Assembly (NCBI GenBank): GCA_017437205.1
Contig: JAFSBP010000214.1
Location: 1-12,152, forward strand
Reading direction: 5' to 3'
DNA: 12,152 nt
From: Lachnospiraceae bacterium
GTDB lineage: Bacteria > Bacillota > Clostridia > Lachnospirales > Lachnospiraceae
The notes beneath the pieces are model-generated. The model had not been told where the DNA came from and made no database searches. It saw only the letters and a list, made by a program, of their open reading frames with translations. This document shows, in pieces, positions 7,323-12,152 of this stretch (positions are counted from its first letter, which is position 1; the number at the start of each line of letters is the position of its first letter). The translations under genes and the position numbers were made by a program.

Positions 7323-7347
7323 ACTGTAAATCTATTGCGTTTACAGT
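7323..7347. repeat. Perfect 8-bp inverted repeat at the MBL gene stop
   Basis: ACTGTAAA and TTTACAGT are exact reverse complements 9 bases apart, overlapping the last codons of the MBL-fold gene. On the minus strand the stem is followed by GGGTTG, not a T-run, so it is not a standard terminator. The half TGTAAACG resembles a catabolite-responsive element half site, but the other half does not match well. It could be an operator, a weak processing hairpin or chance. Confidence 0.3.
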
Positions 7348-8015
7348 TTTATCTGCTTATAGATTTCGGCAGTAACCTTATTATCGCACTCAAAGTCATC
7401 AGCCGAAAGTTCATCAAACATTCCTATATGTATAGGCACTGTTTTTCTTGGGCTAATTCTTTCTGCGAAGCGCGCTGCATCGGTCATATTCATGTTGTTG
7501 CCCACGCCGTTTACCGGCAAAAACAAAGCATATATATCTTCAGGAATATCCGCAAAGATTTCTTCGTTATACAACGTATCCCCCGTAATATAATACTTCT
7601 TCCCATCGTCATCAATCACAACGCCGATCGAAGAACTATCACTGTGCTCTGCTTTTACCGCAGTAAACTTGATTCCGTGCTCAGTCCAGATAGTATGACG
7701 GTTAAACAAAACATAGTTATTGCTTCCGCCAAATTTTCGCACCTCATCCCAAACCGATTTCGGCGCCAGTACCGTAATCTTACTGTCAGTTGTAATAAAG
7801 TGCCTTACCGTTTCAGGGTCATAATGATCAAGGTGATTATGTGTAAAAATCATTAGATCCGGTATTATGTTTAAAAAACGTCCATCCACCGATACCCTGC
7901 GGTAGTGTTTGGGATTAATCTTTTCAACACTGTTGGATAGATACGGGTCTATCATGATGTTAAAACCGTTTTTCTCAAACAGAAGTCCTGCCTGACCTAA
8001 AAATGTTATTGTCAT
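7341..8015 (-). CDS. UlaG-like metallo-beta-lactamase-fold hydrolase
   Basis: This is a short (224-residue) MBL-fold protein with a complete metal site: THNHLDHYDP (residues 58-67, the HxHxDH signature), His124 in VKAEHSDSS, Asp146 in YITGDTLY and His196 in VPIHIGMFD. The opening MTITFLGQAGLLFEKNG is typical of UlaG/L-ascorbate-6-phosphate lactonase relatives. These often act on sugar lactones or phosphodiesters, although many are uncharacterised. The longest frame begins at 8036, but that ATG has no ribosome binding site, while AAGAGAGG stands 7 bases before the ATG at 8015, where the conserved domain starts. It follows the GH10 stop by 30 bases and is surely co-transcribed with it. A lactonase role beside a Gfo/Idh dehydrogenase is attractive but unproven. 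Confidence 0.85.
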   Translation of the reverse strand: MTITFLGQAGLLFEKNGFNIMIDPYLSNSVEKINPKHYRRVSVDGRFLNIIPDLMIFTHNHLDHYDPETVRHFITTDSKITVLAPKSVWDEVRKFGGSNNYVLFNRHTIWTEHGIKFTAVKAEHSDSSSIGVVIDDDGKKYYITGDTLYNEEIFADIPEDIYALFLPVNGVGNNMNMTDAARFAERISPRKTVPIHIGMFDELSADDFECDNKVTAEIYKQIKL

Positions 8016-8022
8016 ACACACA

Positions 8023-8030
8023 CCTCTCTT
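8023..8030 (-). promoter_or_regulatory. Ribosome binding site fixing the MBL-fold start
   Basis: AAGAGAGG lies 7 bases before the ATG at 8015 and inside the alternative seven-residue extension from 8036, which lacks any such signal. Confidence 0.65.
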
Positions 8031-8045
8031 TGACATGATTGCAAT

Positions 8046-9353
8046 TTAAGCACCTATTACAATCGCCAACTCGCCAGTTTTTTGATTAAAGCTTGCATTA
8101 CATTTATGAACCATTTTCCCGTCAACCTCAACAACGATGTCGTAATCTCCATAGAACCCTGAAAATTCTAAATAACCACCGTCATCACTTGCAGCGGTAA
8201 TACAGGTATTCCACTCATGCTTGATCAAATGCTCCAAGGTATAGTAGGACTTTTTCTTCCGCATATATTCGTCAAGCAGACATCCGCGGCATTTGTCTTC
8301 ATTTACCCAGGTATCACCGTCTTTTAAATTCCAGTAGATAATTCCATGCATGTTGGGAATAGAAAACCACATCCTGTACAGGTTCTCAAGAATTTCGGCC
8401 TGAAGACTTTCGCCTTCCTCGGAGGTCATATCCTCGTAAACAGAAGGAACAGTTACCTCAGTTATGTACATCGGCACACCCAGTGTTGACATCTTATTGT
8501 ATGTACGATAGATGTTTCCCAGATCCGCTTCGCCGGAAATATGCGTATTCAAACACGAATCACCACTGAAGAAATGGAATTGAAAACCAATGGAATCAAG
8601 GCGCACACCTTCTTCCAAAAATTTCTTGTTCTCCTCATAATACATCTCTCCGACTTCACCATAATTTACCGGAGTAGCTTCGTTTCTTTCCATAACACAA
8701 CGATCAGAAAAGAGTTTACCTGCAGTATTCAAAGTCCACTTGGCAAAGTCACTATAGGATTCCGGAAGCCATTTCATATTTTTCCAGCTTCCGTTAACAT
8801 GGTAGGATTCATTTACCACATCGAATATGCTGTATTCTCCGTCGTACCGTTTAGCTACCTCCGTTACAAAGTTTAACCATAAACTCTTTAATTCGTCGAT
8901 ATTCTGAGGCACCCAGTCCGGACACCACCAGCCGGCAAACAGCGGCTGTCCCTTTGCCTTCATCCCATTTTCTTTCGCGAATTTAAGTACCCGGTCCCCC
9001 GGCGGTCTGCGATAGATTTCCTCGCTGCCCTCTTCAAACCGGAATTTACCGTGCTGAGGTTCCGTATCCTTCCAACACAACGTAGTTGTAATGAGATTGA
9101 ACAGATTGGTTATCGCATCGCGGTATTCCTGCTCCTTCTCACCCATATGACCTAACATAAGCACGTTTGTGCCGAAATCAAATGCATGCTTCTTCTGTTC
9201 TGCTCTGACAGTGGCAGCAACAGGTGTGCCATCCTCACGCAAAACCTTAATTTTGAAATTACCCTTGCGATATTTTTCGATATTCGCATTGATCTCCGGC
9301 AACAGTTCTTGCACTGTTTTCCTGTAATTATCAATCGTGTTATTCTTCATCAT
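8046..9353 (-). CDS. GH10-family xylanase-like glycoside hydrolase, no signal peptide
   Basis: GH10 enzymes are retaining endo-beta-1,4-xylanases with a TIM barrel. The acid/base is Glu182 in IFDVVNESYH and the nucleophile Glu299 in MYITEVTVP. Other supporting motifs are CWKDTEPQHGKF (93-104), IGFQFHFFSG (255-264) and IIYWNLKDGDTW (338-349). Residues 1-65 are a small N-terminal region (TPVAATVRAEQKKHAFDFGT), and about 390-435 is a C-terminal beta tail (GFYGDYDIVVEVDG). The usual HTLxWH-type motif is replaced by KGQPLFAGWW (134-143), so the subsite near the nucleophile differs from classical xylanases and activity may be on a related substituted substrate. No signal peptide is seen: a cytoplasmic enzyme acting on imported oligosaccharides. 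The start is ATG 9353 (or 9350) behind GGAGGG. It lies 17 bases after the RraA-fragment stop. Confidence 0.85.
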   Translation of the reverse strand: MMKNNTIDNYRKTVQELLPEINANIEKYRKGNFKIKVLREDGTPVAATVRAEQKKHAFDFGTNVLMLGHMGEKEQEYRDAITNLFNLITTTLCWKDTEPQHGKFRFEEGSEEIYRRPPGDRVLKFAKENGMKAKGQPLFAGWWCPDWVPQNIDELKSLWLNFVTEVAKRYDGEYSIFDVVNESYHVNGSWKNMKWLPESYSDFAKWTLNTAGKLFSDRCVMERNEATPVNYGEVGEMYYEENKKFLEEGVRLDSIGFQFHFFSGDSCLNTHISGEADLGNIYRTYNKMSTLGVPMYITEVTVPSVYEDMTSEEGESLQAEILENLYRMWFSIPNMHGIIYWNLKDGDTWVNEDKCRGCLLDEYMRKKKSYYTLEHLIKHEWNTCITAASDDGGYLEFSGFYGDYDIVVEVDGKMVHKCNASFNQKTGELAIVIGA

Positions 9354-9370
9354 CTCCGTCCCTCCCTGTT

Positions 9371-9770
9371 TTACAGCGCAGTCTGTGTGTCATTGGGATC
9401 TCCATTGATCGCCAAATCATACTCATGAGACCAATCAAGCGCACGGTATTCCTCACCGCGAGGATCAGTCTTGATAAACTCCATCAGCATGTCCAGCATC
9501 TCCACCGTCCAGGTGTTTCTGTCGATCTGTGCAGTCGTGAATTTATTCTGGGTGATCATCTCAAATCCGAAGATGTCCTTCACCTGGGTTTTGGAAGCAC
9601 CGTCCACCACCTCTGCCACCAGATGGCTGGGAATAAACAATACTCCGCCGCCTGCGCCGAATACGATATCTCCGGGCAGCACAATTGCGTTTCCGATTCT
9701 GGTCGGTGTATTAAAACCGGTCATGATGAAATCACGGATCGGCGTCGGATCAATGCCGCGGAAATATAGT
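9371..9770 (-). pseudogene. RraA-family protein, C-terminal half only
   Basis: RraA-like proteins (HMG/CHA aldolases, oxaloacetate decarboxylases, RNase E regulators) are about 200-230 residues. Here only about the last 130 are found: YFRGIDPTPIRDFIMTG, then TRIGNAIVLPGDIVFGAGGG and VLFIPSHLVAEVVDGA, which are typical of the family's C-terminal barrel half. The N-terminal half with the pyruvate- and metal-binding GxxxxxxDG...R(D) region is absent. The family look begins near base 9768, out of frame with the SDR fragment just upstream. A Met at 9724 opens a 117-codon frame but has no ribosome binding site. The gene end is normal and 17 bases from the GH10 start, which suggests an original RraA-GH10 operon. 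Confidence 0.7.
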
Positions 9771-10116
9771 TTGAACTTACAAAAACAATCGAACCGCCTT
9801 GTCCGGTTATCAGCCGGGCTGCACTCTGTGTAATCTTAAAATTCCAACCTAAATTTGTATTGATTACACGCATCCAATCGTTTATATCTGTCGTAAGTGC
9901 AGGCATATTTATTCCAAGATCTGCCGCATTTAACACCAATGCATGAAGCTCGTGCCCGGACTGTACTATTTGTTCAAACGCGGCATCCACATCCTCCATG
10001 GATCCGGAGGATATTTTCAGTCCAAGTGCATATTGTTAAACGTCTGTCTGATTTTATTTGCTGATTTTTCAGCCTCAGCCTGATTTCTGCTGGTAATAAA
10101 GACTGCATAAGCTCTA
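9771..10116 (-). pseudogene. Short-chain dehydrogenase/reductase fragment with frameshift
   Basis: An internal piece of an SDR (NAD(P)-dependent Rossmann oxidoreductase) of roughly 115 of about 250 codons. It begins in mid-domain with AYAVFITSRNQAEAEKSAN, lacking the N-terminal TGxxxGIG nucleotide motif. After FNNMHL a one-base shift near 10020-10035 moves the frame to GLKISSGSMEDVDAAFEQIV. It continues through LHALVLNAADLG (the NAG/NNAG-equivalent NAA) and VINTNLGWNFKITQ to GGSIVFVSS near 9775. The catalytic YxxxK and the C-terminal half are missing. It is thus cut at both ends and frameshifted, and cannot be functional. Downstream it is joined to the RraA fragment; upstream it abuts the esterase stop. 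Confidence 0.75.
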
Positions 10117-10788
10117 TCCATACACCGTACTATCATCATAGATGTTCTGTATCTGTATATCATTTGTATTTGTCTGGGACAGCATCCATTCAAACACTTC
10201 CATATTGCGGTATGTATCACTCCATGCATCATGCCCCGCCTCCGAATAGATTGTCAACATGGCATTGCCTCCATACCGGTTTACTGCATCAACCATTTTC
10301 TTTGACTCTTCAAGATGAACCGTCACATCTTTCTGACCATGAAACGCCCATATCGGAACATTAATAAGTCGTTCTGCATTCCAGTACATCCCACCACCAC
10401 ATATAGGTACAATGGCAGCAAAATACTCCGGCATACTCATTGCAAGCTGCCATGTGGCATATCCACCCATGCTTACTCCCATAAGATAAATTTTGTTCTC
10501 GTCTGCATATTCTTCCCCCGCAATATTTAATACGAAACGCTTTAAGGTTTCAAACATATCAAACCATGTATTCTCTGAACACTGAGGCGCTACCGAAATA
10601 AAAGGAAATCTTTCATGTTCTCTTATAATCTTGAAATATGGATTATTTAAAATTTTTTTAATATCATTTCCTCTTGACCCAGCTCCATGCAAGAATAAAA
10701 TTACCGGATATTTTTCTTTCCCGCTGTACTCTTCCGGGAAATTTGTAACATATCTCACATTCTCGAACTGTTGTATTTCCAAATTCAC
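10114..10788 (-). CDS. Small alpha/beta-hydrolase esterase (dienelactone-hydrolase/CE1-like)
   Basis: A 224-residue serine hydrolase with an intact triad: Ser106 in YLMGVSMGGYATWQ, Asp154 in HGQKDVTVHLEES and His186 in EAGHDAWSDTY. The oxyanion segment is VILFLHGAGSRGND (29-42). Such compact prolyl-oligopeptidase/dienelactone-hydrolase-like enzymes, including CE1-type feruloyl and acetyl-xylan esterases, often accompany xylanases. No signal peptide is present. The start is a GTG at 10788 with AGGTG just upstream, only 18 bases after the T-run of the terminator of the preceding gene. The domain normally ends near WMLSQ (residue 205). The last ~18 residues run to the exact point where SDR coding begins (stop at 10114), so the natural 3' end may have been altered. 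By eye it is more AT-rich than its neighbours. Confidence 0.75.
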   Translation of the reverse strand: MNLEIQQFENVRYVTNFPEEYSGKEKYPVILFLHGAGSRGNDIKKILNNPYFKIIREHERFPFISVAPQCSENTWFDMFETLKRFVLNIAGEEYADENKIYLMGVSMGGYATWQLAMSMPEYFAAIVPICGGGMYWNAERLINVPIWAFHGQKDVTVHLEESKKMVDAVNRYGGNAMLTIYSEAGHDAWSDTYRNMEVFEWMLSQTNTNDIQIQNIYDDSTVYG

Positions 10789-10806
10789 ATCACACCTGCG
10801 CCTTCT

Positions 10807-10853
10807 AAAAAAGATGGGGGAGGATACTATCCCGAATATACTCCTCCATCTTT
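10807..10853 (-). terminator. Rho-independent terminator after the Gfo/Idh gene
   Basis: On the minus strand AAAGATGG-A-GGAG pairs with CTCC-C-CCATCTTT around a loop containing TCGGGA, and the 3' arm runs into six T residues (10807-10812). The arrangement has the T-run on the downstream side only for minus-strand transcription. It starts 45 bases after the Gfo/Idh stop and lies just before the esterase start. Confidence 0.85.
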
Positions 10854-10897
10854 CTCTGTCTCATTGATCAAATGTTACCTGTGGGCAAACTATCAGA

Positions 10898-12152
10898 TCA
10901 GAACTTCACCAACGAATCAATCTTCACCGGCTGACCGGAAGCGATGGACTTATTCGCCGCAACACCGGTCAGAATGGACATCGCCCCATCCACCTGGTTC
11001 GCTGCCCTGTGGAACTTATCCTCTACCGGCACGCCGAAGATGTCGTTTAAGAGGATCGGGTCTCCGCCGCCGTGGCCACCCGCCGCTTCCTCAATCGGCA
11101 CTTCATAATACTCCTTCTTAAACATGGGGAAGATCGTGATTCTCTTTTTCTTGGCCTCGCCTTCCTTGGAACCGTCTCCGCTGGCGTTCGTATAAGTGCC
11201 TTCCAGTACCTCTACCTCCATGCGGCCCTTGCTGCCATTAAATGCAACACGGAAGCCTTCTTTTGGAATGTAGGAATTTAAGGAGTAGGTCATGATTGCA
11301 TTGTTCTTGTAACGTACCAAAACACCCATGGTATCCTCAATGCTGATTTCCTCGGAGAACACACTCTTATCACGGATGTAACCATCCTCGTGCTCAGCGT
11401 CCAGATACAGTGCCTTCTGAGTGGGGCTGGCCTCTATATCCAGATAGAAGGGGTCATTCTTTGCGATCTCGCTGCCGTGGCAACGGTAATAGAAATCCTT
11501 CACCCCTCTGCGCTCTGCATTGGTTCGTCCGTAGAAATTAAGACTGCCCATGGCATAAACTGTATCCGGCTGCGTTCCAAGCCAGAAGTTCACAAGGTCA
11601 AAATGATGGGTAGCTTTATGTACTAACAGACCGCCGCTGTTCTCCTTGTTGCGATGCCATCTTCTGTAGTAGTCTGCACCGTGGTTAGTATTCAAGTACC
11701 ACTCGAAATGTACACTGTATATGTCACCGATGACACCGTCCATAATCAATTCACGAACCTTTGTGTTGTGGGGTGCGTACCGGTAGTTAAAGGATACACG
11801 CACATCTCTTCCGGTGCGCTTCTGGGTATCAATAATCGCCTGCGCACGCTTCTCGTCAATGGTCATGGGTTTCTCGGTGATGACATCACAGCCCAGCTCC
11901 ATCGCCCGGATGATATATTCATCGTGGGTTCTGTCCACACTGGTCACGATGACACAGTCGGGTTTTGTCTCCTTGATCATCTTGTCAAACTCATAGTGCT
12001 TATAGGTAGGTACACGCTTTGCTCCGTTCTCTTCCAGTACGCTGTTCGCAAAGTTCATTCTCGTCTGATTCACATCACAGAAACCAACGATCTCACTGGT
12101 CTCTGCATAATCCTTTGCCACCGCCGTATAAAAAAATCTCGCTCTTCCGCCG
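10898..12152 (-). CDS. Gfo/Idh/MocA-family oxidoreductase, N-terminus off the window
   Basis: An NAD(P)-dependent dehydrogenase of sugars or inositol-like compounds. Reading past the first in-frame GTG (12121), the frame is open to the edge with GGRARFFYTAVAKDYA, the end of the glycine-rich nucleotide loop, so the true start lies a few dozen bases outside. The Rossmann domain continues with VGFCDVNQTRM, CVIVTSVDRTHDEYI and CDVITEKPMTIDE, whose EKP motif with the lysine is the family hallmark. The substrate domain has the GGLLVHKATHHFDLVNFW stretch, which contains the conserved catalytic His. The visible part is about 417 residues, longer than the common 330-390, with an insertion rich in charged residues near ASGDGSKEGEAKKKR. 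A strong terminator follows, so it ends its transcript. Substrate not assignable. Confidence 0.88.
   Translation of the reverse strand, partial: GGRARFFYTAVAKDYAETSEIVGFCDVNQTRMNFANSVLEENGAKRVPTYKHYEFDKMIKETKPDCVIVTSVDRTHDEYIIRAMELGCDVITEKPMTIDEKRAQAIIDTQKRTGRDVRVSFNYRYAPHNTKVRELIMDGVIGDIYSVHFEWYLNTNHGADYYRRWHRNKENSGGLLVHKATHHFDLVNFWLGTQPDTVYAMGSLNFYGRTNAERRGVKDFYYRCHGSEIAKNDPFYLDIEASPTQKALYLDAEHEDGYIRDKSVFSEEISIEDTMGVLVRYKNNAIMTYSLNSYIPKEGFRVAFNGSKGRMEVEVLEGTYTNASGDGSKEGEAKKKRITIFPMFKKEYYEVPIEEAAGGHGGGDPILLNDIFGVPVEDKFHRAANQVDGAMSILTGVAANKSIASGQPVKIDSLVKF

Noticed and set aside
9371..10116. Programmed frameshift or genuine SDR-RraA fusion protein
   Set aside because: Both parts lack essential halves (SDR cofactor and YxxxK motifs, RraA N-terminal active-site region) and I see no slippery heptamer or stimulatory hairpin, so decay or a false join is more likely.
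1..12152. CRISPR array, tRNA/rRNA genes, insertion sequence or prophage attachment site
   Set aside because: I found no regularly spaced repeats, cloverleaf-like sequences, transposase or integrase motifs, or flanking direct repeats on either strand.

Overview
The window looks like a carbohydrate-catabolism island from a low-to-mid GC Firmicute, most likely a gut or rumen Clostridia/Lachnospiraceae-type organism. This is inferred from strong AGGAGG-type ribosome binding sites, the protein families present and general codon style; no marker gene is present to prove it. Every gene I accept is on the minus strand, so transcription runs from right (12152) to left (1).

In transcription order: the 3' part of a Gfo/Idh/MocA NAD(P)-dependent oxidoreductase (cut by the right edge) ends in a clear intrinsic terminator. 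A small alpha/beta-hydrolase esterase follows almost directly behind that terminator. Then comes a scrambled stretch (about 9371-10116): an internal piece of a short-chain dehydrogenase, missing both ends and carrying a frameshift, joined out of frame to the C-terminal half of an RraA-type aldolase/regulator-like protein. Next is a tightly spaced run of apparently intact genes: a GH10 xylanase-like enzyme without a signal peptide, an UlaG-like metallo-beta-lactamase-fold hydrolase, an endonuclease/exonuclease/phosphatase-family enzyme, a larger alpha/beta-hydrolase (acyl-esterase type) and a CapA-like metallophosphatase-fold protein. A 260-bp scar follows, holding the decayed 5' end of a second copy of the larger hydrolase and the 3' end of a second GH105-like gene. 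After it come a beta-lactamase-fold serine hydrolase, a 40-codon ORF and a two-domain GH105/GH88-type protein. The left edge holds the start of a secreted protein whose reading frame turns, near base 120-135, into what looks like a membrane-protein fragment in another frame.

Read together, the intact genes suggest cytoplasmic processing of imported, substituted plant cell-wall oligosaccharides: backbone cleavage (GH10), removal of unsaturated uronyl ends (GH105), ester removal (two alpha/beta hydrolases, possibly the serine hydrolase), and sugar oxidation/reduction (Gfo/Idh, formerly also the SDR and RraA proteins). No transporter, sensor or regulator gene is in view. The roles of the CapA-like, EEP and MBL-fold proteins are not evident from sequence.

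The most striking property is the number of gene fragments at gene junctions (near 120, 3920-4130, 9770, 10030, 10115, perhaps 2624-2746). Either this is an island shaped by repeated duplication and deletion, or part of it is an assembly chimera; reads across those junctions would decide. I see no RNA genes, CRISPR array, transposase or attachment site. I did not recognise a clearly novel system.
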